Of a DNA stretch of 64,000 nt, positions 20,837 to 31,700 are shown piece by piece. The stretch is from Schizochytrium sp. TIO01 (lineage: Eukaryota; Sar; Bigyra; Thraustochytrida; Thraustochytriidae): positions 580,501 to 644,500 of the forward strand of contig SMSO01000032.1 in NCBI GenBank assembly GCA_004764695.1, in the 5' to 3' direction. Under the pieces are notes generated by a model. That model made no database searches. It saw nothing but the letters and a program-made list of their open reading frames with translations, and was not told the origin of the DNA. Made by a program: the position numbers and the translations under genes. Position 1 is the stretch's first letter. Every line of letters begins with the position of its first letter.

Positions 20837-22063
20837 ATGGACATGAACGCAGAGGTTAGAGCACTCGAGGTCCAGCATGTTTCTTCTCAAGAAGCGTGTA
20901 GGCTTCTGCAAACCCTTGTGGAAAAGGTTTTTCTTGACGCGGGTCTTGAGCTCCCATATGTTGTCATGGAGGAACTAGACTGCGCAGGAAGATTAAGGGT
21001 ATTTCCTTGCTTTGAAGAAGTAAGCTTGCTTCCAATTGGGCCTAAGTTACTCCAATTGATGAAACTTGCTGATGTATTGCACGAAACTTTGCAACAAGGC
21101 CGTACATTGACTTTACGTGACATTTACTACCTTTTGAAAGGTACAGAATATGCATTCAAAAGTTACGAAGCTTGTTCAAGAGCCATGCAAGAACTGACAT
21201 GGCACCTACGTATTTCACGAGCTTGTCTAGGTGTAGTTGCGCATAGCAGGGGAATAATCATTGGACCTATCATTGTACACACAACAATGGAAGTGAGACG
21301 ACCAGTGGAGCAACATATTTATTCCGAAAATCAATCGACGACTAGTTTTAAAGAAGTCTTTGAATTGTCTGAGTCGGCTTGGAAAGCAAACATTCCAATC
21401 CGTAGTGAAGTTCTGCTCTCTGGGAAAGTCAGAGTTTCAACAGTAGCAAATATCAATTCACCTGCATTCATTCTTGTTGTAGAAAAAGCAGCCATTTTCC
21501 ACCAGCTTGAGCAGGCAGGCTTTCATGAGAGATTTCGTTGCGTTCTTCTGACAGGCCGAGGAATGCCATGCTTTGCGACACGAGCATTTCTGCGCAAACT
21601 TGTAAATCAGTTTCCTCGAGTTCCAGTGTTAGCCCTGATGGATTGGAACCCATTTGGACTTGGTATTGCACTTACGTATGCTCATGGAGGCTTGCGTGAG
21701 GTAGAAGGCTACCTATGGGCAGTTCCGCAACTACGACTTTTAGGTCTTACAAAGAAAGATGTTGAACACTTTCCACACTCAGTACTCTCAGAAATCGGAC
21801 AGCCTTTCTCAAAAGCTGACCTCAGCCGCTGTCACGGCATTTTGGACTTATACTCTACCTCAGCAATTGCTAATATTCCAGAAGAAGTATCCTTCATGCT
21901 TGAACGACAACATAAACTTGAACTGGAGGTAGTGCAAATGCAAACAGGTGTTTATGATCCTGGTTTCATCTCGGACACATGGCTCCCAAAAAAGATCTAT
22001 CATGCACTTTCAGCTGAATCCGAGCGGCCCTTTGAGTACACAGAGGATCTAGTGAGTGAATGA
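20837..22063 (+). CDS. SPO11: SPO11 / topoisomerase VI A-like meiotic DNA cleavage protein
   Basis: Intronless 408-residue protein from the ATG at 20837; SPO11 proteins are usually 360-430. It makes the transesterase-type double-strand breaks that start meiotic recombination. Visible: the 5Y-CAP (winged-helix) domain with the catalytic motif TLRDIYYLL, the attacking tyrosine being Tyr98; then a Toprim domain with the Mg-binding Glu in FILVVEKAAIF (Glu216), LLTGRGMPCFATRAFL (237-252) and LMDWNPFGLGI (267-277). In the last motif the usual D-x-D is D-x-N (Asp269, Asn271). The C-terminal region (LLGLTKKDV) also fits. The SPO11 group is favoured over plant-type TOP6A because no accompanying B subunit gene is near and length is short. 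Finding SPO11 implies the lineage has, or recently had, meiosis. Confidence 0.92.
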   Translation: MDMNAEVRALEVQHVSSQEACRLLQTLVEKVFLDAGLELPYVVMEELDCAGRLRVFPCFEEVSLLPIGPKLLQLMKLADVLHETLQQGRTLTLRDIYYLLKGTEYAFKSYEACSRAMQELTWHLRISRACLGVVAHSRGIIIGPIIVHTTMEVRRPVEQHIYSENQSTTSFKEVFELSESAWKANIPIRSEVLLSGKVRVSTVANINSPAFILVVEKAAIFHQLEQAGFHERFRCVLLTGRGMPCFATRAFLRKLVNQFPRVPVLALMDWNPFGLGIALTYAHGGLREVEGYLWAVPQLRLLGLTKKDVEHFPHSVLSEIGQPFSKADLSRCHGILDLYSTSAIANIPEEVSFMLERQHKLELEVVQMQTGVYDPGFISDTWLPKKIYHALSAESERPFEYTEDLVSE

Positions 22064-22386
22064 TATATCCCACTCTTCATGAAAGATCCGTTCAGAAATT
22101 CAAATGGTGTGTACCATGCTGAGAACCTCCTGTAGGGGAACGTAGGTGTCAAGTCGGGACTGAGACCTAGGAATCAGAGGATTGAAGAAGCTGGCAGAAA
22201 TATCGACAGGGAGGAGAAGAGCGCTCACATTGAACACAAAGGCTTCGGTGTGGCTCGTGCATCCCTTATCGCTTTAAAAGCGCGGTGTCGCTTTTCGTGG
22301 GGTTTCTTGGCGACCACATTGCGGACTCACATTTCAAAGACTTGCCAAGTTCTCCATCTACGTCACCAAAGACTTCGAACTCCAGT
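22064..22386. other. Short intergenic spacer
   Basis: 323 nt between SPO11 and the coiled-coil gene. The reading frame of the downstream gene is open back to about 22234 without an ATG, so a spliced upstream exon cannot be excluded. Confidence 0.6.
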
Positions 22387-23280
22387 ATGTCTTTATCTGA
22401 ACAAAAGATTGAACAAGTTGAGCGCCATGGAAGCACCGGAAGCTTGGGCCAGGACTGCATTGATGTAATGGAGGAAGAGATGTTTATTGCACAAATGACT
22501 GAGAAACTACCGAGGCATGCTCCAGAACACTTAGTCGGCTTTCGCCAAGAGTTTGACAAGGTACGACGAACTTTAGCACATAGTCTGGAACGTGAAAAAT
22601 CTTATTTGGGTCGTATTAAGGAGTTAAAAGCAAGGCTAACAGAGACAAACAAACAATTAAAAACTCGAACGGCAGTAGCCGAATCTTTGGAACGTCAGGT
22701 GAAGCGACTTGACGAAGAGCGGCGTCGGGCTGTTCGCTCAGAGACTTTTGCACGCGAACGTGAAGAAAATGCACGAAAGATTGTCATGTCCCTTAAGCAG
22801 CAACTTGCAAATCTTGAAACTCGCGTACACCAGAATGATGGTCGGAGTCCAGCAAAAGCATTAGCACTTGCTCGCCAGCAGTACGACGAAGAAGAGGAAA
22901 AGCGAGCAGATGAATTATTATTCCAGAGAACTAGAGGCATCGAAGACATTTCTCCGTTTGACCAATGGAAGAAAATTTACGGGCAATGGACCCCTAGTGC
23001 TCCTGTTAACTCTGCTCAGTCTCAATCGTCCACTGCTCCTCGTGCTGCCTATGAACTCTATGCAGCAACTCATCCTGGTCGCCCACATGCGCATGAGTTA
23101 GCTCTGGCTCATGCAAATCGAGTTCAGCAGCAACATCAAGGACAGCAAAAGCAAAATGGCGTTACATCCCGGGCAACTTCATCACATCACCGTCTAGAAA
23201 CACCAATGCAAAAAGCAGAGGCTGATATTTTAAAGCGTCGTGCTGCCACTGCCCCCCGATCTAAAATATTGATTTCTTGA
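22387..23280 (+). CDS. Coiled-coil protein of unknown function
   Basis: 297 residues from the first in-frame ATG (22387). The N-terminus is Ser-rich (SLSEQKIEQVERHGS). A continuous charged helix at about residues 45-175 (EFDKVRRTLAHSLEREKSYLGR, then RIKELKARLTETNKQLKTRT and VKRLDEERRRAVRSETFA fragments) is predicted coiled coil by heptad pattern. A Trp-containing segment, FDQWKKIYGQW, follows at about 190-200, then an Ala/Gln/His-rich tail. No catalytic or membrane motif. It lies 323 nt downstream of SPO11 on the same strand, but eukaryotic adjacency alone does not make it a partner. The protein could be longer at the N-terminus if an upstream exon exists. Codon use resembles SPO11. Confidence 0.8.
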   Translation: MSLSEQKIEQVERHGSTGSLGQDCIDVMEEEMFIAQMTEKLPRHAPEHLVGFRQEFDKVRRTLAHSLEREKSYLGRIKELKARLTETNKQLKTRTAVAESLERQVKRLDEERRRAVRSETFAREREENARKIVMSLKQQLANLETRVHQNDGRSPAKALALARQQYDEEEEKRADELLFQRTRGIEDISPFDQWKKIYGQWTPSAPVNSAQSQSSTAPRAAYELYAATHPGRPHAHELALAHANRVQQQHQGQQKQNGVTSRATSSHHRLETPMQKAEADILKRRAATAPRSKILIS

Positions 23281-25276
23281 CCATAAGCTGTGTAGAGGCA
23301 TTTGAAAAATGTCTTATTAGGTTATTTATCTTTTGACTTGAAATTTCCCATATGAGGCAACTTAGTTTCGTCCCCATATTTGATTATGAAATGAATTCTC
23401 TACAACGGCGTACCCAAGTTGAGCTTTTTCCCCATTGTGGTTCCCAGAAGGGCAGATACAGTTTAAACCCCAGAACTCTACAAATTGTTTTTAGACGATG
23501 ATTTCCCTCTACCTTCTATTACAATTAATCACAGTCTGCATACGTTTAGTCTCGCCAGCCTGCACCAGCATGCTGTTACTACTACTGCTAATTGAAAGAA
23601 TACTACCATGAGATCGTAACATAGATCAAAGAGAACTAGCTTCAGCATCTGTAGGTACTACTTTACCAGTGACAGTCTCTTCCCGATTGGCCGACTCTCC
23701 TTGTGTGACATGTCAGGTAACATGTCGGAGCCCTAGCTACTCTAGTGCAAGACCTACTATTTTGATGTAAAAAAAGGTGGAATTCTTTACCTAATCCTAC
23801 CTGATGGTCCCGTTTTTTATGTTTGGGTTGATTCAATGAACCTTTCCCCACCATAGCTAAGCCCCAGCCAACCTTTTGACACACCAGACTGTCTTAGATT
23901 ATAAAAATCCCTTCGCCCAAGTATCCTATGGCACATCTCCTACTCTTCAATGTCAAGATAACTGGATCTGAGACCTTCATTCTGAAATAAGACTCTCAAG
24001 AGCTAAGAATGATTGCTCTAGCCAATGCCTGACGAATCGTATTCATTCCTTTGTTGAAAAGTGACTTCTTCCTTGGCACGTGTCGTCTCGCTCTTTTTTT
24101 TATTTTACACTCTCTTTAGCAACACCGTTTCCTTAGTTGAAGCATAGCAGACCCTTAGGCACGATGCCAAATCGGCCAGCTCTTCCGCTTAAAGGCTGTA
24201 GTACCTTGGTACTGGCAGTACTACTAGATCTTACCAATGCAATGGTTGTACGGTTTGTTTGGGCTTCTGACGATAGTCATGATAAGAAACTAAAACTCTA
24301 CCTACCTGCCAAACTTTATAAACAATCTCGCTTATTTGTCTTGCCAGTGTCCCCTGGCCTTCATGAGATCCCATTTACCTAGCGCTTCTATGCTCTTGGT
24401 TTAAAGTGTTGTTAAAGCTCTCTCATTTGGTAAAACTGCAGGTCATTCATGATCGCAACAAGCACCAGGGAGATCTCTGATTCTCAGGGACATTGACATT
24501 TACTGCTACGACCCCACCTGCTTTCATCTATGGGCCATCATTCGTTGCTCCTTTGACCGAAGACTCCCTAGCCATGGCTACCGTCTCTTGCTCAGGTCTC
24601 GTGCAAGCAAGAGTCACTTTTTCTTTCTTTCTCTTCGATTTTCATCGCAAGCGAAGAGAAGGCACGACTAATGGGTTCCTAATATTTACCATAAGAGGCT
24701 GCATAGCCGAAATGTGGAAAGAGGATTAAGAACTTACAGAACAACTTTACACGTAGGAGCTATATAGGCTCAGGTACGGAGACTCAAAGTGTTTCCGTCT
24801 CTCCACCTTAACATCTCAAGATGTTGAACTGGTTATCATCACTCGCATGCGACAGCATACGTGAAGCCAAACAAAGGAACTCGCTGGCTTCAACCAGTCC
24901 AAACCAAGAAGTCTCGATAGAGACCTTTTTGATCGAGATCGCCTGAGCCGCTTTTAGATTGAAGGGTTGGCGGCTGCTGCTATCGTGAGAGAATCTTTTT
25001 CGTGCTGAGTAAAACTTCAGCAGAGGGCACTTGATTAGATCATCTACAGACGACAAAGGGGGAACTCGACGTTTCGCCCTGCGAACAGAAGCCCTATTTT
25101 AACTTCTTAGATACTCGTGGGCTCTACCAGCACGTTTGCTTGAGAAGACACCACGGCTGCTCGTACGGGCATCGGTTGCAGCGAGAGAGGTTGAGTGAAG
25201 CGGAGATCGCAAGTCTCACTGGCGTCATTGTAGTACGCGTACATACTTGCTGCTGATAAAGTATCCACATAGAAAC
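23281..25276. other. Intergenic spacer, no convincing gene
   Basis: About 2 kb of mixed-composition DNA between two plus-strand genes. An ATG at 24164 opens a 72-codon frame (to 24382) with a hydrophobic middle that I do not recognise. No arrays or RNA genes seen. Confidence 0.6.
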
Positions 25277-26359
25277 ATGTTTGGAAACCACCGCAAGAGC
25301 ATGCCAAAGCTACACAGCAGCTCGAACAAGAAGCTTAGTCTGACAGGCCACACAAACGTCGACATTGCTTTGCAGCGGCATGCTGAGATCGAGAGCCACG
25401 CACGAAATGTAGCTAACACAGTTAAGACTTTTCTTGCCAAGGTTCGTGAGCAGGCCGATGCATCATCCCAGGTAACTCAAGCAATGCGCACGTATTACGC
25501 TGGGTCAGGCGGTGAGGCCAAGGTGCGCGTATTCGAGTCTGCCCATGAAAAGGTGGATAAACAAATTCCGGACGAGCTGATGACCATTGCTCAGGAACAT
25601 ATTATGCGAAGGCTCGATGCTTACATGAATGAGCTTGCTGACGTGCAGAAAGAGATCAAGACCTTTCATGATCGCCAACATACATTTCAGCATTATTCAA
25701 AGAAAGTACACAAGCTTGATGAAGAGCACTCCAAGCGTGAGCGGGAAGGCAAAGTGGAAAAACCTAAGCAAATTGAAAAGCTCACGCGAAACCGCAAAAA
25801 ACTTGTAGATTCTCGCGATGCCCGCGACCAAATGATTGGATCCTTGCTTAACAAACTGGAGTACTTCTTCCAGACACGCATTTCTACAATGGACCCCATC
25901 CTCAACCATTTGTTTCAATTTCAACAGGCGTTTTATACGAACTGTGGTAATGCATTGCAGGTGGACCTTCCTGAGACCTTGGAAACTAACTCATATGATG
26001 CCAGAAACACAACTAGTCCTTTGAGTGCTCAACGACCAGATCCTGTCCAAACTACGTCTTCATTCGATGCTCACGGCAATCGCAGATTCTCTGCAGAACC
26101 ATCACCGCCTGGATCTTATCGTTCAAGCATGGGATCGGAGGCCTCTTCCCCGTATAGCACACCGAGCTATTCGCCTGGTCCCATTCCTAGTGCTGCTGGA
26201 AAGACCATGCCCCCTCGGCCTCAATCTAGTCGCCCTGCCCCACCTCCTCCTCCTCCTCCCTCAGCTACACAGCGAAGTGCTTACGCTGATAGTGGTTTGG
26301 ACGCTGCCTACCCCGCACATCAGCGAACTGCGACAAATGACAATTGGTTCACTGTGTAA
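25277..26359 (+). CDS. BAR-domain protein with proline-rich tail
   Basis: 360 residues from the ATG at 25277 (the frame is open upstream but without an ATG). Residues about 20-230 form three long amphipathic helices of the BAR type: helix 1 with HAEIESHARNVANTVKTFLA, helix 2 around DELMTIAQEHIMRRLDAYMN and QHTFQHYSKKVHKL, and helix 3 with the family pattern NRKKLVDSRDARDQMIGSLL followed by a Phe-rich end (HLFQFQQAFYTNC). BAR dimers bind and bend membranes during endocytosis and cortical actin remodelling. The tail (235-360) is disordered, Ser/Pro-rich, with a PPPPPPP run near 328-334 that could bind SH3 or profilin. Unlike amphiphysin/Rvs167 there is no C-terminal SH3 domain. With the Rac and myosin I genes in this window it belongs to the same functional theme, though they are not clustered. 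Confidence 0.85.
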   Translation: MFGNHRKSMPKLHSSSNKKLSLTGHTNVDIALQRHAEIESHARNVANTVKTFLAKVREQADASSQVTQAMRTYYAGSGGEAKVRVFESAHEKVDKQIPDELMTIAQEHIMRRLDAYMNELADVQKEIKTFHDRQHTFQHYSKKVHKLDEEHSKREREGKVEKPKQIEKLTRNRKKLVDSRDARDQMIGSLLNKLEYFFQTRISTMDPILNHLFQFQQAFYTNCGNALQVDLPETLETNSYDARNTTSPLSAQRPDPVQTTSSFDAHGNRRFSAEPSPPGSYRSSMGSEASSPYSTPSYSPGPIPSAAGKTMPPRPQSSRPAPPPPPPPSATQRSAYADSGLDAAYPAHQRTATNDNWFTV

Positions 26360-27312
26360 TGAAATACCTTGAACATCTTTACCTGAGGCGGATTTCAGGT
26401 TGAAAGGTGAATTCGGAGTATCGCGGACTGCCTCTCTTTCAATTAGTTACACTGTCGTTGTAAACAAGCAAGTGGGACAGGCGATTGCCTCCGTGTTTTG
26501 TATAGTTAGCTACTCACGTGGACAACTTTGAGTTCTTTACTCTACCTTTTAAATAAATAATGCACAATTTTTGCGAATATTTCGGATGTTTAGATAACTC
26601 CTGGAGAACCATCATAAGCAAGCTTGCACAGTCACGCGTAGTTTATATGGTTTTGAAGACCATATACACTCCTATAGTTTATATTAACAATATCACCTAG
26701 AGCATCAGGAAGACATGATTTATAAGATTAAAATTATAAAATATCTTATTTAATTTTAAAAATAAACAGCCTATGAATTCTGTTGAAAGCCCCACAACAC
26801 CAAACACAAATCAGTACTATTAGTTAGACAGTCTAACTATTACTTGGGATTTTGAATGGATTCAAATAAAGAGAGATAACAGCCTCTTTTATATTTTGGA
26901 AGGCACTGAGTACTAAAAGCCTTCTGACCTTCACCTGACCAATTTGAAAAGCTTACCTCTAGGACACTGGTGCCAAGAACCTTTCTAAATGATAATCTTG
27001 GGGTCAAACATTTCACCTACCTTCAACGTTCTTCTTGATCATCATGTCCTATCTTCGCTAGATTCTGGATTCTTGCAATCAAACAGGTCTTTAAAGTATG
27101 GACTTACAAGGAATCATGCGAGTGCGAGTCGAGAAAAAGAAATAATATAACAGGAGTAGCAGGCAGCAGACACATTCAAAAGAATTCTATTCATGACTGA
27201 CCGATTGAGGTGCCAAGTGATGAAGATATCAGTGATCTAAAACGAAACAAAAACAATGGAATGTAAAAAAGGTAATCAGGGAAATGAAACAATTTAGTTA
27301 AAAAAGGTAAAT
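26360..27312. other. Convergent intergenic region
   Basis: AT-rich spacer between convergent BAR and malate dehydrogenase genes, so it holds two 3' ends. It contains a perfect 9-bp inverted repeat at 26821-26839 and a shorter hairpin (TATGGT/ACCATA, near 26646-26664). No gene is seen. Confidence 0.7.
26821..26839. repeat. Perfect 9-bp inverted repeat
   Basis: TAGTTAGAC and its exact reverse complement separated by a single A. It lies between convergent genes, 460 nt past the BAR stop. It might mark a 3' end or be the core of a decayed element; no longer terminal repeats extend from it. Confidence 0.6.
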
Positions 27313-28762
27313 TTACTGCTTCTTGACGAAGTTGATACCCTTGTTGACCTGCTTGGTAAGGTCGCCGATCATCTCGTCGAACTTAGCCTGCTCGAAGGCG
27401 GAGAGGGTGGGGATCTCACCAACCTTCTCAACACCGTTGGGGCCGAGGAGGCAGGGGGTGGAGAAGAAGTTGCAGCCCTTGTCGGCGGCGACGTGGGACT
27501 CAACGAAGGTGCACTCAACGACGTTCTTCTCGCCGGCGGCAGCGCGGAGGAGAGACTCGGTGAAGCGGGCAGCGGCGTAAGCCATGGAGAGGGTGGCGGA
27601 GCCAGCGCCCTCCTTGGCCTGGACGACCTCATCACCACCGAAGGCGATGCGGTGGCTGAGGCGCTCGATCTGCTCATCGGTGAAGTTGGCGCCCTTGATG
27701 TGGGAGAGGAGGGGGAGGATGGTGATACCGGCGTGGCCACCAATGACGGGCACGTTGACCTCGTTCATGGGGAGGCCGAGCTCGTGGCCAACGAAGCAGT
27801 TGGAGCGCACGACATCGAGGGTGGTGACACCCATGATCTTGCGCTTGTCGTAGACACCGTGGGCCTTGAGGGTCTCGGCCATGATGGGGACGGTGGAGTT
27901 GACCGGGTTAGAGATGATAAGCACGAAGGCGTTGGGGCAGGCCTCGGCGATGGTCTTACCAATGCTCTGCACAATGCTGGCGTTGGTGTTGAAGAGGTCA
28001 TCGCGGCTCATACCGGGCTTGCGGGGCACACCGGCAGGGATCACGACGGCGTCACAGCCGGTGAGGAGGTCCTTCATGGCCTCAGGGCCATCACCACCGG
28101 TGACCTTGCCCTCAGTGTCGATGTGGCTGAGGTCAGCGCTGACACCCTTGGAGCCGTGCTGTGCTCATGAACAGACAAATTAGCACGTGCACACAACATT
28201 AGAAAAACAATTAATTGCACATTTGCATCGAAAAAGATACATTCCACCACAAGATAGTAGATTTGCATTCCACGTGTTTTGAAAGTCAAAACGTTAGTCA
28301 ATCAAAGTTCTCATCATCAATGCTAAAAGGATACCCTCTCTAGGGGACCACGGTATTGCACTCGCGTTCATACGCGTTGGCGCACAAATGCATGCATGTC
28401 CGTCGCTTGCCAGCTATCTTTTCAAGCTCGAATTTCGCAAGCAGCAATCATCTGCGGCTATTATTGCATTTGGTTTGCACTATCGAGGCTCGAGGCCAGA
28501 AAGTTTTTGGCGGAGCGAGTCAACACTGCTCAGATTGCGTGAAGGCTGAGGAGGTCCGGTTGAGAGCGTGCTAGAAAGTTGAACTTACGACGTCGCTAAG
28601 GCGGAGGTCGCCGATGAGGGGGCTCTGCTTAAGGAGCAGACTGAGGGGGGCACCGATGCCGCCGGAGGCGCCGATGACACCAACGGTGGGCTTCTTGGTG
28701 CTCATGGCACGGGAGGCCACGCTGGTGGCCATGGCGCGAGCCTTGTTCATGGAGGAGAGCAT
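27313..28762 (-). CDS. MDH: NAD-dependent malate dehydrogenase, organellar type (two exons)
   Basis: Exons 28762-28589 and 28158-27313, joined in phase 0 across a 430-nt intron (GTAAGT donor, CACAG acceptor), encode 339 residues, the usual length of mitochondrial MDH. It interconverts malate and oxaloacetate with NAD in the TCA cycle. Visible: an Arg/Ser/Ala-rich N-terminus without acidic residues (1-22), typical of a mitochondrial presequence; the Rossmann motif GASGGIGAPLS (31-41); the substrate loop VPRKPGMSRDDLF with its Arg pair; ISNPVNSTVPI; the active-site VIGGHAGITILPL; and a conserved C-terminal half ending NFVKKQ. Codon use differs sharply from neighbours: almost all third positions are C or G (AAG, CTC, GGC, GTC), the pattern of a very highly expressed gene. 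A peroxisomal form is less likely, as there is no C-terminal SKL. Confidence 0.96.
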
Positions 28763-31700
28763 CTTCTTGAGTGCGAGTAAAGTCTGCTTGGATGAGCGAG
28801 CGGAGATCCAGATTTGCTGGCGGCTGCTCGCGGATGGCCGCTCCTCATCTCCTTCTCTAGAAGAGAGGAATGTTTAACAAAAATAATTGTTTTTTAATTT
28901 AAAAACAAATTTTTAAAATACTTTAGTAACTACCTTTTCTTTTAATAGCCTCTTTCTCTTTCTTCCTTTTCAAGGTCACTTCTGCGTAGTTTTACTATGA
29001 CGTGTCTCTATTTCAAGACTGCGCTCCTCTCTTTAATTGCTCGGCTCTACCTCTCCAGGTCTTTTCATCTGCCGCACACGAGAAATCTTTTCTCATTCTT
29101 TCCCCTCTCGATTTTGCCAGCTGCGGAAAATGCCTACTTCTGATCTTAACCGCGCATAACCAACCCCTACCCCTACCAGCCCCAGTGGTGTTGAGGGGAG
29201 GACCCTCGAGAAAAGATCTTTGCAGGAAATCGCGGAGAGGGAGCGCAACGACTTGAAAGAATCAGGGAAAGCTGAGAAAGATACAGTCGCAGATATCATG
29301 GATACAATATGATATCATCGTTCACTCTTCATGACACGAAACGTCCATCACTCCGTCAATCGCTTAATCAATCAACCAATCAAACACACAAAAACATACC
29401 AAGCCATATATCGCCACATCATCCGCACAGGATACAGGCAGACTTTGGCAGCAGATACGTCACATGAAAGATAGTTTGAGACTACTACAGTGCTGTCTGT
29501 CTGTGCAGAGGGAAAGAGAGCGGAGAAAGAGGGTGAAAGAATCGCCTCAGAGAGAAGAAGATTGAGGAGTGGATAAAAGCACGAAGCAGGACATCGCTAG
29601 GAGTTGGCTACTCGAGGCTAGCATGAGGAAACAGATAGAAAGAGACAAGGCTCAAAAACAAAGGCCAAGAATAGATAGTAAACAGATAGTAAAGAGATAG
29701 AAAGTTAGATGGAAAGTTAAATAGATAGTTGATACAGATGCAATGAATGAATGAATGAATGAAGGAATGAATGAAGGAATGAAGGAATGAAGGAATGAAT
29801 ACACGCGCAGTTTGTTCACACGCTGCGGATGATCCGGTGCGGCGTATGTCGAGCTAGCTTGTGTTTCTCTTGGGAGGGTATGAATACACAGCAGCCATCT
29901 ACCTACCTACCTGCCTACAGGCTGCCGTGTGCGGCGTCTCGCGATCATCATTTGAGGCGTCTGCGATGCTTGTTGAGCCCCTTCTTCTTCGCTATTCTTT
30001 CTGTGCTTTCACAATCATTAATTCATTATCATTCATTTATTCATTGCGCGTTTCTCCATCAATCGCATTCTCTTTACTCAATCTCAATTGTGGCGATGAT
30101 GATGATTGACTTTTCGAGAGATTCATTTTAAAAGCAAAGCAGAATGAATGTGAGAGGAAAAAGAAATCGTACTTGCTGTGCCAGAAGATCATCAGGTCCT
30201 GCGGACTTTCGATCGAGGCAAAGGCAGCAGCTGCCTCCGCATGAGGAACCCAAGCGGAGGCCAAAAGACACTAGTTTCGCAGAAGCAGGAAGCGTATTGT
30301 CCACGGCACTCGCAGCTTCGGCGCCGCTAGCGCTCCTTTCTCGGTCTTCCCGCGAGTCCACAGGAATCATTTCATTGCAAACCCTCCTCTTTCTTTGCAG
30401 TTACATTGCCTCCCCATTCTAGGCAATTGCCTATCAGGCGCTATACAGAGTCGCCTTTACCTTTTACCTTTGTTTGTTTTTAGTTGGTTGAAAAATAATA
30501 AATTGAAAGAAAAGAAAATAACTTTCGAGTGAGTTTGTGAGTGGGTTCGCGATTGTGAGCTAATTAGTTCAAGAGCTCGTTCGTTTGCAGCGCATGGAGA
30601 TGCTCAGAAGTTGCTGCTGCACCCTCCGCAGAACCTTGGCCAGCTTCCAGGGAGAACGCGGCCATCGAACAGCCTAGCCTAAAGTTCCGGTGACACGCAA
30701 GTAAGCCGTCTTGGTTTCATGCCATTTGCGCATCCACAGACAAGATAGAAGGCTAGCACTAGCTAGCTAGTTATTACAGTGCTCTGCTGCTTTCTTTTAA
30801 AGTATGAACTAATTCATTTATTCATTAATTAAAAAAGATAACACAGAGGACCTGCAAAAGGAAAGGACTTTCTAGATTTGCTAATGTTATCTATGGTCGT
30901 CATTTCCATTTTGGTTTCACGCTTTCAATGCTATGCTAAACAAATTCTACAGAGAATTAGCACTTAACATTGATCGAATTGCACTTAAGATCGAACGAAT
31001 TGCAATTTTTATTTTTATTTTCAGAATCTGCCTGCAATTCGTTGAGGGAGGATCGGCGGCCTTCTTCTTGAGGGGCGGCCGAAGCAAGCAGAAGGCATTC
31101 CGAGCCTCTTGCGCTCCTTGCCTTCCTCCCCTCTTCTGTGCCCTGCACTGCACTGCACTTCACTGCATTGCTCTGCTCTGCTCTTCTTTGCTTCTGGATG
31201 TTTCCAATGTCTGGCTGCCGCTTTCTCAGTGCTCAGACAAGGTGCTACTACTACGAGGAGCATCGCTAGGGGCTCCCTACGTGATACGCTACGGCTCCTC
31301 GTGCCAGCGCCAATGCCTCAGGTTTTGCTTTCCTTAAAGATAAAACTCTATATTAAAAGCCCCCTTCTTTAGACATAGCCTACAAGGATTCTATAGTTTT
31401 CTATTGTCTCCTTTTTCTTTCAATTTAATTTAATTTACAATTTTAATTAAAAATATTAGTTAAGAGGCTGCTGCATATTCGCACCTATGATAGTAAAAAG
31501 ATGTATCCATCATCCAAAGTCGAGAATCGATCATAGGTTTGCGCTGGACCCACAGGATTAATGTGCGCCTGCGACACTGAGCTTGCTTGCGAAAGATACA
31601 GAGCCGCTGCCGCTGGACTTCAGCTCGCTTCAGAGGCAGAGCACGGATAATTCTTTGTAGGGCGAGAAAGGTTGAATTGCTGCAAGCGAATTCTACTGCG

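Noticed and set aside
27493-28170. 225-codon plus-strand frame over malate dehydrogenase
   Set aside because: It is the antisense shadow of a gene with extreme C/G third-position bias, starts at a non-ATG codon as the longest form, and spans the intron boundary.
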